Shown: piece after piece, positions 1 to 11,805 of the stretch | Layout: each line of letters starts with the position of its first letter | How positions within the stretch are numbered: position 1 is the first letter of the stretch | NCBI RefSeq assembly: GCF_002811985.1 | Contig: NZ_NPDU01000018.1 | Coordinates: forward strand, 10,777 to 74,776 | Direction: 5' to 3' | Source: Leptospira adleri | Lineage (GTDB): Bacteria > Spirochaetota > Leptospiria > Leptospirales > Leptospiraceae | Length of the DNA: 64,000 bases | Notes under the pieces: model-generated | Database searches by the model: none | Told to the model about the DNA's origin: nothing | Seen by the model: the letters and a program-made list of their open reading frames with translations, nothing else | Translations under genes and position numbers: made by a program

Positions 1-2157
<2,157 letters not shown>

Positions 2158-2200
2158 ATCAAAAAGTCCGTTGTCCTTTCGCTTTTAGGGCGATAGAAAT

Positions 2201-2596
2201 TTATTTATTTTCTTCCGAATATTCGGCTTCGTATTTGGACGCGCATTTCGCTTCCACATGATCCGAAACAAGAACTCCGTCTTTCATATAACCGTCGACC
2301 CTCGCTCTTGTGCCTTCTTTAAACGCGTCCGGAAGAAGAGTTTCGCCGGTGAAAAAAACCGGTATTTGTTTATCATTGAATTCTAAGATAAATTTTGCCG
2401 TTTTGCCTTCGCGGACAACGGTGCCTAACTTTACAAATCCTCTGACTCGCAAGAGGTCGTCTTGGTAACGAGCGGGAGAAGCCGCCAACTCGGAAGCGTC
2501 CAGAAGCGTATAAGATGTTTCCTTGGATGAGAAATATGCGATGGAAGCGAGGGAAAGAAGAATGATCCCGGCGAGGACCGTAAATTTGATGTTCAT
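2201..2596 (-). CDS. ccmE: Cytochrome c maturation haem chaperone CcmE, CxxxY variant
   Basis: This is a 131-residue periplasmic haem chaperone anchored by one N-terminal transmembrane helix (about residues 5-23). The body matches the CcmE OB-fold, with a VRGFVKLGTV strand near residue 51 and a GTRARVDGYM segment near 95. The haem-binding segment reads AKCASKYE, giving Cys118 and Tyr122 in a CxxxY motif instead of the classical HxxxY of Escherichia coli; CxxxY variants are known in some bacterial and archaeal CcmE lineages. I chose the ATG at 2596 because it directly precedes the membrane anchor; a TTG at 2647 would add 17 polar residues. ccmF follows on the same strand. Confidence 0.92.
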   Translation of the reverse strand: MNIKFTVLAGIILLSLASIAYFSSKETSYTLLDASELAASPARYQDDLLRVRGFVKLGTVVREGKTAKFILEFNDKQIPVFFTGETLLPDAFKEGTRARVDGYMKDGVLVSDHVEAKCASKYEAEYSEENK

Positions 2597-2698
2597 CGTT
2601 AAAAGTTCCGATCTAGTTTCTGTTTTAGACCATGAAAACAAAGACAACGGAAGGAGAAAAGTGGAAATATCCCCGTTTTACTTCATTCCAATCTTCTT

Positions 2699-3469
2699 TC
2701 AGGAGTTTCGAATCTTTTGAACGAAAATTCCGATCCATTCTTTGATTGAGATCGTTGAATTTTCGAGACAAAATGTCGACGGGAAGAAATTGTCCAAGGT
2801 AAGGACGGCCTTTTGAGCTCGAAAGTCCGTGGGAAAAGGTATGATCTCGATCCCCTTGTTTTGAAAATTTTCGACCGAACGTTTCATGTGGAAGGAAGAG
2901 GTAACGAGGATGATAGACTTCCAGCCGCGTTCCTTCAGTAACTCCATCGTAAAGGCGACGTTCTCCGCCGTGTTTCTGCTTTTGGATTCTAAGATCAAAG
3001 AAGATTCCGGAATTCCCAGTTGTCTCAAAAATCTTCCCGCGGGTTCGGACTCGGGAACTTCCTGATAGAATAGATTTCCCGATCCGCCCGAAAAAAGAAT
3101 CTTAGGAGCTTTCTTCGCCTGGTAGAGTCGAATCGTTTCCGTAAGTCTTTCCGCGGTGTTGTTGAGTTCGACGGGTTCGTCGTGGCGGCTCAGAGTGGAG
3201 ACCATTCCGCCTAACACCAAGATGACGTCGGCCTTCGGAACTTCGCTTACGGATACCGGCGGATAATAAATTTCCAAAGATTGAATGAGCTTTTGTGAGA
3301 CGGTGCTTGTGGAAAGAATCCAGAGAAACAATACGGGTAAGACGATCGAAAGTTTTTCCTTCCATCTCTTGAGTTTGAACCCGGCGAACAATAGAACGAG
3401 CAAGGTCAAAGGAAGCGGGAACAATACCAGCGTTGCAAGTTTGGAAATGGAGAATAGGATTGTTGACAT
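2699..3469 (-). CDS. YdcF/ElyC/SanA-family membrane protein (DUF218)
   Basis: A 256-residue protein with two hydrophobic N-terminal helices followed by a DUF218 domain. The domain shows the family features VILVLGGMVS near residue 82, ILFSGGSG near 124, the NTAEN segment and ILVTSSFHMKRS near 187. Family members (ElyC, SanA, YdcF) act in envelope integrity and handling of undecaprenyl-linked envelope precursors; the precise role here is not known. The ATG at 3469 gives the first hydrophobic helix at once; a GTG at 3499 is an alternative, with a GAGGA stretch too close to it to look like a good ribosome site. It sits upstream of ccmE on the same strand with about 100 bases between them. Confidence 0.8.
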   Translation of the reverse strand: MSTILFSISKLATLVLFPLPLTLLVLLFAGFKLKRWKEKLSIVLPVLFLWILSTSTVSQKLIQSLEIYYPPVSVSEVPKADVILVLGGMVSTLSRHDEPVELNNTAERLTETIRLYQAKKAPKILFSGGSGNLFYQEVPESEPAGRFLRQLGIPESSLILESKSRNTAENVAFTMELLKERGWKSIILVTSSFHMKRSVENFQNKGIEIIPFPTDFRAQKAVLTLDNFFPSTFCLENSTISIKEWIGIFVQKIRNS

Positions 3470-3594
3470 AGATTTTTTCGTGGACCGGAAGTCCCGCACT
3501 CCTCTTCAAAAAAGATCGAGCTACTTCTAAAAAACTCGGAAATTAAATTCGGAAACGTATACGTTTCGACACGAAAGCGAACGTAGTAGAATTT

Positions 3595-3774
3595 CTACTC
3601 GAGAAGTTTTCCGCCTTTCGCCCAGTTTTCTCTCGAAACCTCGTCGATTACGATGTATGTGACTTCGGGCGGTTTTCCGGCGACTCTTTCGAGAGTTTCG
3701 GTAAATTCCTTTACGATTTCCTCTTTTTGTTTCCGAGTCAGAGGACCGGCGACTTGCAAGTTTACATAAGGCAT
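3595..3774 (-). CDS. 4-oxalocrotonate tautomerase family protein
   Basis: A 59-residue small tautomerase. The ATG at 3774 places a proline directly after the initiator methionine (MPYVNLQVAG), and this N-terminal proline is the catalytic base of the 4-OT superfamily once the methionine is removed. The rest, including TRKQKEEIVKEFTETL and VTYIVIDEVSRENWAKGG, fits the beta-alpha-beta fold and the usual length of about 60 residues. A frame extending 12 codons upstream exists but would bury the catalytic proline, so I reject it. The physiological substrate is not evident from the neighbours. Confidence 0.88.
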   Translation of the reverse strand: MPYVNLQVAGPLTRKQKEEIVKEFTETLERVAGKPPEVTYIVIDEVSRENWAKGGKLLE

Positions 3775-3810
3775 AACGTTTGAATCCTTCTTCTGAAATT
3801 CGGATTTCAT

Positions 3811-4050
3811 TTCTTCAGTCGACTCGGATTTGTAAACCGGTTTTCAAACTTTTGCAAAGAAGCCGGGTTTTAATTCTTATCCTATGAAGAATAAAAAGAA
3901 GAATCGAACTCTTTTGACGATAGCGGTTCCGTTTCAAAGAATTGAACGTTTACAAAAGTTCGTTTTTGTTTTAAGAAGTCGGATCGAAAGACGGTAACCT
4001 TTGAACCTCTTGCATTTGCAAGTTCAACGCGAGAAATGAAATCGATCCTT
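3811..4050. other. Intergenic region without recognised gene
   Basis: About 240 bases between the tautomerase start and the terminator of the TonB receptor operon. I see no convincing reading frame or RNA gene. The promoter of the tautomerase gene presumably lies at its left end. Confidence 0.4.
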
Positions 4051-4083
4051 CCAAGGAGGGACTCGGCGCAAGTCCCTCCTTGG
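4051..4083 (-). terminator. Strong inverted repeat after the TonB receptor operon
   Basis: A perfect 13-bp stem (CCAAGGAGGGACT paired with AGTCCCTCCTTGG) with a 7-base loop, 11 bases beyond the stop codon of the cysteine-rich lipoprotein on the minus strand. There is no long T-run after it, so it may be a rho-dependent pause site or an mRNA-stabilising hairpin; its position still suggests the operon 3' end. Confidence 0.65.
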
Positions 4084-4094
4084 ACATATTTTTT

Positions 4095-4493
4095 CTAGAG
4101 CGAGTCCGAAGTAAAAGCCGCTCTGTAAGCCTCCAAAGGACAGGTTAAATACGTACAGGATTTTGCGGGAATCGGTTCCGTTGTTTCCTCCTGGCCTTCC
4201 GGTTTTCCGTTTGTCCATAATCCCTTAGATGTCAAATCCTCGCAGGATATTTTGACCGAATTCGATTTTTGCCGTCCTTGAGAGTAACCTTGGCAGCTCC
4301 AAACTGGGATCTGAGTAAAGCAGGTGCAGTTTCCCTGAAAGGCTTGGGTATCGGTGCAATAGACACAATCGGCTTTTGTTTCGTTCAAGGCGCTTGCAAG
4401 AAGGCGGATCGTTTGGTCTTTGTCGTGTTCTTCCTTGTCCTTTTGGCAAAAGAGAATCGGAATAATTAAGAATATTAGAATATACTTTTTCAT
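4095..4493 (-). CDS. Cysteine-rich putative lipoprotein of a TonB receptor operon
   Basis: A 132-residue protein with a lysine-containing hydrophobic signal ending in ILFC, so Cys16 is the probable lipidated residue. The mature part carries eight further cysteines (residues 43, 46, 56, 58, 67, 84, 113 and 118), enough for four disulfides or a metal site. I do not recognise a family. The ATG at 4493 lies 10 bases after the stop of the TonB-dependent receptor gene, so the two are very likely cotranscribed and this protein probably acts beside the receptor at the outer membrane. No function is claimed beyond that. Confidence 0.75.
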   Translation of the reverse strand: MKKYILIFLIIPILFCQKDKEEHDKDQTIRLLASALNETKADCVYCTDTQAFQGNCTCFTQIPVWSCQGYSQGRQKSNSVKISCEDLTSKGLWTNGKPEGQEETTEPIPAKSCTYLTCPLEAYRAAFTSDSL

Positions 4494-4503
4494 GATTTTT
4501 CTC

Positions 4504-6837
<2,334 letters not shown>

Positions 6838-6878
6838 GCGGATGCTCCCGGACAAAGTCCTCAATCAAACGAAAAAAA

Positions 6879-7211
6879 TTAGATTGAGAAACCAAGAGGA
6901 GGCGCTCGACCGAGCTGAATTTCGGATAACGTAAATGAGCGGGTCGGCCCGTTTGTTGACGAGAATTCTTCTTTTGAGAAAATTAAGGAAGATTCCCTGA
7001 CCAGAAAATCGGGATTCCACAAAGAGGAAATATTTCTTTGGAACTGACAAATCGGGCAAGAAGGAGAATGTTTTACGTCCCCCTGAGACTCGAATTTCGA
7101 ATCCGAAGCTATGGTGCGAAATTCTTTTTCGGAGTGGGTATGGATCTCTCTTCCCACCCAGCCGATGAGCAAAATGAGAAGAATCCCGACTTTCAGACGA
7201 TTGTACGACAT
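6879..7211 (-). CDS. Small exported protein, DUF2946-like, first gene of TonB receptor operon
   Basis: A 110-residue protein with an N-terminal hydrophobic helix (about residues 7-19). It carries a histidine pair (HTH near residue 24), a histidine followed by a CPIC motif (HSPSCPIC near 48-55), and a C-terminal RAPP segment. This layout resembles DUF2946-type proteins, which often sit beside TonB-dependent receptors for copper, zinc or corrinoids; the assignment is by pattern only. The start is an ATG. The receptor start follows 41 bases after its stop, so the gene likely leads a three-gene operon. A role in periplasmic metal binding is inference. Confidence 0.6.
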   Translation of the reverse strand: MSYNRLKVGILLILLIGWVGREIHTHSEKEFRTIASDSKFESQGDVKHSPSCPICQFQRNISSLWNPDFLVRESSLIFSKEEFSSTNGPTRSFTLSEIQLGRAPPLGFSI

Positions 7212-7359
7212 CGTTTAGAATAATTGCTAATGATAAACCAATATTAATAGTGGCATTCTTTATGAAAACTAAAAATTAAAAAAAACATTTCATTTCAACT
7301 TTGAGAAGACTTGCGATGCCGACCTCTATGAAATCGGCCAAAAGGAGACGGAAGGAACT

Positions 7360-7569
7360 ATGTACGAAGAAAATATCGAACTCATCCGAAGTCTGATCGA
7401 AAATCAAAGGGAACCATACGCGCTCCTTTCCTTTATCGGAGATACGATCGATGCAATGAGGACGGATGTTGAAGGGATTCGAGTCACAAAGGAGTTCTAT
7501 GAAGCCGTGAGCCGAATTGCTGATTCTTTGGTTGTCATCGATCAAGAGATTTCGGTAGACTCCGAATAA
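7360..7569 (+). CDS. Small hypothetical protein, 69 residues
   Basis: An acidic, soluble 69-residue protein with no signal peptide, cysteine or membrane segment. The ATG at 7360 is preceded by AAGGAG at 7342-7347 and by GGAAGGA closer in, a credible translation start. The composition suggests an all-helical fold. I do not recognise the family, and the neighbours (divergent TonB operon, then a DUF1272 protein on the same strand) give no functional clue. Confidence 0.6.
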   Translation: MYEENIELIRSLIENQREPYALLSFIGDTIDAMRTDVEGIRVTKEFYEAVSRIADSLVVIDQEISVDSE

Positions 7570-7684
7570 AACGAATTCTAAAATTCAAAGTCGTTTAACA
7601 ATTGTTTGTTCCGGATTCTTTGCTATTGATTCTAAATTCGAAAAAAAACTTTATATTTCTTTTCGACCCTCGGGATTTGAATGT

Positions 7685-7993
7685 ATGTTAGAGTTAAGAC
7701 CGATTTGCGAAAACTGCGAAAAGCCGCTTCCACCCGAATCGACTGAAGCGGTCATTTGTTCTTTCGAGTGCACTTTTTGCGTTTCTTGTTACGAGAAATT
7801 TCTCTCGGAGATTTGCCCGAATTGCGGAGGGAATTTCGTACCACGTCCGATTCGCCCCAAAAATAATTGGAAAGGCGATAACTATCTCGGGAAATACCCC
7901 GCGAGCACGAAAATAAAATTCAGACCCATCGATCCGGTCGAACACGCGGCGTTTGCAAAAAAAATGTCCCGGATACCACCTAACGAACGTTAA
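7685..7993 (+). CDS. DUF1272 zinc-ribbon protein
   Basis: A 102-residue cytosolic protein whose first 60 residues match DUF1272 closely: MLELRPICENCEKPLPP, then ICSFECTFCVSCYEKFL, then ICPNCGGNFVPRPIRP. The six or more conserved cysteines arranged as CxxC pairs should bind zinc. The family function is unknown. The C-terminal 45 residues are basic and polar and look like a lineage-specific extension. The gene appears to be monocistronic. Confidence 0.88.
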   Translation: MLELRPICENCEKPLPPESTEAVICSFECTFCVSCYEKFLSEICPNCGGNFVPRPIRPKNNWKGDNYLGKYPASTKIKFRPIDPVEHAAFAKKMSRIPPNER

Positions 7994-8032
7994 CGGATCA
8001 CGAAACTTTTTCCGGAACTTTGCGATACAAGT

Positions 8033-9088
8033 TTATTTTCGGATCGTGGAGATTTCGGAGATGGAAGTCTTCGGCATTCGAATCAAGCCGGCGTCGATCG
8101 TTTGAATCGAATAGAAGTCTCCGATTTCGATCAAATATCCTTCTTGAACGCTTCCATCCGTGGATCTGATTTGAACATAAGGACGGTTAGACCACTTCTC
8201 ACCTTCGTGAACCGTTTCGATCGACTTTAAATCCTCAGCCTTATATCCTATGAAATCCTTGCTTTTTTGGATTCGTTTCATCGATTCAAACTGCGACTGC
8301 AGAATCGATTCTTCCTTTGGAGAAATAGAATTTATCCGGATCTGAATTTCTTCCGGTTTCGAAGATTCGTTCCAGTTTGCGGTTTCGGCGATGGATCCGC
8401 TTTTGATCAAAGTCGGTTTTGAATTTCCTGTGACGCCTAACGCTTCCACTTGGATGGATCCTTCGATCAAAAAAATTCTTTCCTTGTCCGCGTTTGCCGT
8501 AATCATTAACGAGGTTCCAAGCAGAACCGAACGGATATGCGGGCTATTCGTTTCGACGGTTACTCCTTCTTTTTTCCGAACCGTGGAAAATAAAATCGAA
8601 CCTTCCATGAGATTGAATTTTAATTTTTCGGAATCTGTTTCCACGATCAACCGAGTGCTCGGAAAAATGCGGATCGAAAAAGCGCCCATTCCTTCCAACG
8701 TTAGGTCGCAATAAGAGTTTTCTTTGGTTTGAAATCCGATCCGATGATCCGAAGACGTGTTCTGCTCGCATATTCCGTGAGTTGCTTTTAGGTTGCTAAT
8801 CACCGTCAAATCGCTTTTTTGTACTTTATAAAAATAGAATATTCCGAATACGATGAAAACGCCGGCCGCCGCGACTAAAAACGCTCCGGTTTTCTTCCAG
8901 GGAATTGAGGAAATTTTCTTCGGGACGGGAAAATCGTCTGGATTGAGAGAATTTAAAATCGTTTTCATCCGGATGATTTCAAAATATTCCCTTTGCAGCG
9001 CGGGATCCTTCATCAGTTCGGCGAATTCTTCTTTCGAAATTTTCGGATCCAGAGCTCTGGTTAGATTTTGTTTGGAATCTTCTTTCAT
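8033..9088 (-). CDS. FecR-like anti-sigma factor
   Basis: A 351-residue inner-membrane protein. Residues 1-63 are cytoplasmic and should bind the sigma factor, residues about 67-88 form one transmembrane helix, and the periplasmic part contains a FecR-type domain (about 125-215, with IFPSTRLIVETDSEKLKFNL and LMEGSILFSTV). The ATG at 9088 overlaps the TGA of the ECF sigma gene by four bases, a typical translational coupling of a sigma/anti-sigma pair. No TonB receptor with a signalling domain is nearby, so the external signal is not the classical FecA route. The C-terminal third (PYVQIRSTDGSVQEGYLIEI) may sense a ligand, but that is inference. Confidence 0.82.
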   Translation of the reverse strand: MKEDSKQNLTRALDPKISKEEFAELMKDPALQREYFEIIRMKTILNSLNPDDFPVPKKISSIPWKKTGAFLVAAAGVFIVFGIFYFYKVQKSDLTVISNLKATHGICEQNTSSDHRIGFQTKENSYCDLTLEGMGAFSIRIFPSTRLIVETDSEKLKFNLMEGSILFSTVRKKEGVTVETNSPHIRSVLLGTSLMITANADKERIFLIEGSIQVEALGVTGNSKPTLIKSGSIAETANWNESSKPEEIQIRINSISPKEESILQSQFESMKRIQKSKDFIGYKAEDLKSIETVHEGEKWSNRPYVQIRSTDGSVQEGYLIEIGDFYSIQTIDAGLIRMPKTSISEISTIRK

Positions 9089-9633
9089 CCTTGAACCCCG
9101 TCTAACCAACTTTTATCGATTCCAAGCGACTTTAATTCCTCTTTTAACAAACTCAACGCGGATACCAATCGCCGACTAACGGTTCTCTGTGCGATCCCCG
9201 TTTGAAGAGAGGTTTCCGCGATCGATTTACCGTGAATACAATGAAGAATAACAATCGATTTTTCAGGTTCTTTCAACATGCGGATCGAATTTGTCAGCTT
9301 CTCCATTAGAATTTTTTCCTCTTGCTTCTTATGCGCCGATGTATCATAGGAAGAAACCAAGTTCTCCCAAGAAGAATACTCGACGATATTCTTCTCTTTG
9401 TTATTCCTTCTGAAAAAATCGGTCAGCTCGTTTCTCGCAATCGCGTAGACCCACGTGTTCTCCGATCCCTTGGTCGGATCGAACTTTTCTCGATGATTAT
9501 AAACCTTTATAAAAGTTTCTTGGCAAAGTTCTTCCGCGGTCTCTGTTGTAATTCCAGACTTAAGAAAGAAAAACTTAAGTTTATTATAATAACTCTTGTA
9601 AAGGTATTCGACGTTGTCTAAACTTTCACTCAT
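9085..9633 (-). CDS. ECF sigma factor paired with FecR-like anti-sigma
   Basis: A 182-residue RNA polymerase sigma factor of the extracytoplasmic function type. Region 2 lies at about residues 8-78 (AEELCQETFIKVY and the WVYAIARNELTDFFRR segment) and region 4 at about 122-175, with a helix-turn-helix in GKSIAETSLQTGIAQRTVSRRL. The ATG at 9633 gives a standard ECF length; a GTG at 9687 would run into the divergent gene's start. It overlaps the downstream FecR-like gene by four bases, and it is divergent from an exported protein gene starting 44 bases away, a plausible regulatory target. Confidence 0.87.
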   Translation of the reverse strand: MSESLDNVEYLYKSYYNKLKFFFLKSGITTETAEELCQETFIKVYNHREKFDPTKGSENTWVYAIARNELTDFFRRNNKEKNIVEYSSWENLVSSYDTSAHKKQEEKILMEKLTNSIRMLKEPEKSIVILHCIHGKSIAETSLQTGIAQRTVSRRLVSALSLLKEELKSLGIDKSWLDGVQG

Positions 9634-9676
9634 TCGCAGTGGAACGCTTCTAAAAAATATTACGTATGGAGAATGG

Positions 9677-10600
9677 ATGTTCGCCACAGTTTTTCTTTTT
9701 TGCCTTAAATTAAAAAGTCATCGGACTCTTATATGCGGTTTATTCCTATTCAATTTTATATTCATTTCCGAAATTAGATCGGATGTTCTCGTACTTAAGG
9801 ACGGACAACGTATCCGAGCCAGTGGAGTCAAGATGAAGAATGGCAATTTGGTTGAATTCCGAGTCGGGTCTGTGACTAAAGTCATTGAATTTTCAAAGGT
9901 GGATTCGATTCTTCCTGAATTTTCAACTCCGAAGAAACCCAAAGCCAAACAGAAACAGGAAACGCAGAAAGTGGAAGTTGCCACGGAAAGCAAGCCTCTA
10001 GAAGACTTGAATCCGCCTTCTTCTTCATCGCCATCTTCATCTCCTCCTCCTATTCTTCCTCTGCCGGAGCCGGAAAAAAAGGAAGATACGATCGTTACTG
10101 CTCCGAAAGAAACTCCGTTTTTTCGATCCAAAACCTCTCGCACCTTACAAGCTCTCGTTCCGGGTTGGTCTCCCATGTTGCTTGCGGAGGAACGTCAGAC
10201 GCAGATTGCGGGAGGAATTCTTGCCTTCTCCGAGCTTTACGTTTTATATCGAGGATTTGAGTTCTTTGCTAAACCGAAACAATTCTTCAATCCGCCTTCC
10301 GGGATTTCCGAGGAAAGTTATATCCCTTATATTGCTGGGGTCAGGACAAATAACGGCCTGGGACTCGTATATCTTTTTATGGATGGACATAACTACGTGA
10401 TTACGAATAAAGACCACTTGATGGAAAAATCCGACTTCTACTCGCAGAGAGAATTTTACGGAATCGCTTTTTTATCTCTGATTGCGATCGACGTTTATCT
10501 CAGTAACTCGAATCTTTTGGGCGGGGATCTGAAGAGCGTTCGTTTTTCGACTTCGGACGGCGGGCGATCTTCCTCTTTGTCCGTTACCTGGTCTTTTTAA
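9677..10600 (+). CDS. Exported protein with proline/serine-rich linker, unknown function
   Basis: A 307-residue protein. Residues about 14-36 form a signal or anchor helix. A short domain follows (VLVLKDGQRIRASGV to SKVDSILPEF), then a low-complexity Ser/Pro/Lys linker (about 90-145), then a second region with hydrophobic stretches (ILAFSELYVLYRGFEFF and YGIAFLSLIAIDVYLS) that look like membrane helices. The ATG at 9677 has GGAG five bases upstream. It is divergent from the ECF sigma/FecR-like pair. I do not recognise a characterised homologue; the first part looks like a small SH3-like beta domain of the kind common in Leptospira surface proteins, which is a guess. Confidence 0.72.
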   Translation: MFATVFLFCLKLKSHRTLICGLFLFNFIFISEIRSDVLVLKDGQRIRASGVKMKNGNLVEFRVGSVTKVIEFSKVDSILPEFSTPKKPKAKQKQETQKVEVATESKPLEDLNPPSSSSPSSSPPPILPLPEPEKKEDTIVTAPKETPFFRSKTSRTLQALVPGWSPMLLAEERQTQIAGGILAFSELYVLYRGFEFFAKPKQFFNPPSGISEESYIPYIAGVRTNNGLGLVYLFMDGHNYVITNKDHLMEKSDFYSQREFYGIAFLSLIAIDVYLSNSNLLGGDLKSVRFSTSDGGRSSSLSVTWSF

Positions 10601-11021
10601 AAAAGTTGGCGTAGTCGGGGGGAAGATTACGTAGTCTAGTGCATGATTATAAAAAACTTCCTCTTAAGCCCGATGAATATTTATATTATTCTCGTGGTTC
10701 TCATTTTCGGTAGCGTTTACTTTTTTCGCTCCTGAATTTCCGGTTTGCTTCCCGGATTGCCGTATTCTTTTTTCCTCTTCATGTCCGTTTCGGTTTCACT
10801 TTTATCTTTTTGAAGTTTCAGTAACCGCAGCTCCGCGGTGTTATTTCAAAAAGCCATCTTCTTTTTTTAAACGTTATCTGCCATTGATCATTGTTCCGGG
10901 AAGTCATATTTCGGAAGATTTGTCTTTGCAAAAAAACTTCGGAATCTTCCGAATAAAAAAAATGGCGAAGTGAAAATCGAACTCCGTAGTAACTCACAGA
11001 TTATTTACAGGAGAAACGATT
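10601..11021. other. Intergenic region with a possible small membrane ORF and an inverted repeat
   Basis: About 420 bases upstream of a lipoprotein gene. It holds a 30-codon candidate frame (separate entry) and a 9-bp inverted repeat, CGGAAGATT at about 10912 and AATCTTCCG at about 10941. I see nothing else that can be supported. Confidence 0.4.
10643..10735 (+). CDS. Candidate small membrane protein, 30 residues
   Basis: An ATG at 10643 opens a 30-codon frame with a second in-frame ATG at 10673. Residues about 11-27 are strongly hydrophobic (MNIYIILVVLIFGSVYFF) and the frame ends with Arg-Ser. The size and shape fit single-pass small membrane proteins such as KdpF-like subunits, but there is no clear ribosome site and no known partner gene adjacent. 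It could be chance. Confidence 0.25.
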   Translation: MIIKNFLLSPMNIYIILVVLIFGSVYFFRS

Positions 11022-11747
11022 ATGAATCGTATTAAGTTCATTTTGATTGCGGCAGTTTTGATGGGAACGGTTTCCTGCAACCAAGGAAAAAAAGATGACA
11101 AACAGGATATTACGACACTCGCTCTTTTATTGCACGTAGGGGCTGAACAAAAGACCCAGGATCAAGTCAAAAAATTATTTTCCGCACTTTATCCGGTTCC
11201 TGCGGATGCGTCCAATTCCGCCGCGAGAAGTCTTGAAGACGTAAATCCTTCCTACAATCCATTTGCGGCCGCTACTGCTCAAGCCTGTCAACTGGGAGGA
11301 ACACAATCGATCGAAGGGACGATTACGTCTAACGGAGGATCTACGGACGGAGACAACCTGACTTGGACTTACGATAATTGTAAGGAGAATACCGCAGGAG
11401 CGGCAGTCGATAAGGACGGAATCGCGATTCCGGTCGCTTTTGTATATAATGGTACCTTAATACGTTCTTATCACATGAAAATGGTTCAAACCATTTCAGG
11501 AACAAATCTGAAAAACGTGATTTCGGGAACGGATCGGATCCAATCCTCCAATTACGCCGTGAACGACGAAAAGTATCCGGCGTTCGATATTACATTCACT
11601 AGAATGGAATCCGAATACAATCAGACGGAATATTCTCCCGGAAAGTTTAAAGGCGTTCTTAAAGAAAACGTAAACGTGTCGGGAACGTTAGGCGGCAGAG
11701 CGGTGAATACGACTTTTCATTACACGATCTATTTCGGCGGAAAATAA
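11022..11747 (+). CDS. Putative lipoprotein, 241 residues
   Basis: The N-terminus (MNRIKFILIAAVLMGTVSC) is a lipoprotein signal with Cys19 as the likely lipidated residue. The mature protein is rich in Ser, Thr, Asn and Gly, contains two further cysteines (in AQACQLGG and YDNCKEN), and looks like a beta-rich secreted fold. The ATG has GGAG nine bases upstream. A rho-independent terminator follows at 11814-11841. I do not recognise a named family; the location is presumably the inner or outer membrane. Confidence 0.8.
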   Translation: MNRIKFILIAAVLMGTVSCNQGKKDDKQDITTLALLLHVGAEQKTQDQVKKLFSALYPVPADASNSAARSLEDVNPSYNPFAAATAQACQLGGTQSIEGTITSNGGSTDGDNLTWTYDNCKENTAGAAVDKDGIAIPVAFVYNGTLIRSYHMKMVQTISGTNLKNVISGTDRIQSSNYAVNDEKYPAFDITFTRMESEYNQTEYSPGKFKGVLKENVNVSGTLGGRAVNTTFHYTIYFGGK

Positions 11748-11805
11748 GAATAAATTAATAATCAAGACGTTTCGATTAAAGAAATCGGGCCGTCTTCGAT
11801 CGTTA

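Noticed and set aside
7212..7260. A possible Fur or Zur box (TAATGATAA) upstream of the TonB operon.
   Set aside because: The match is short, lacks a clear inverted repeat and lies in AT-rich DNA. A motif scan with a Leptospira matrix would be needed.
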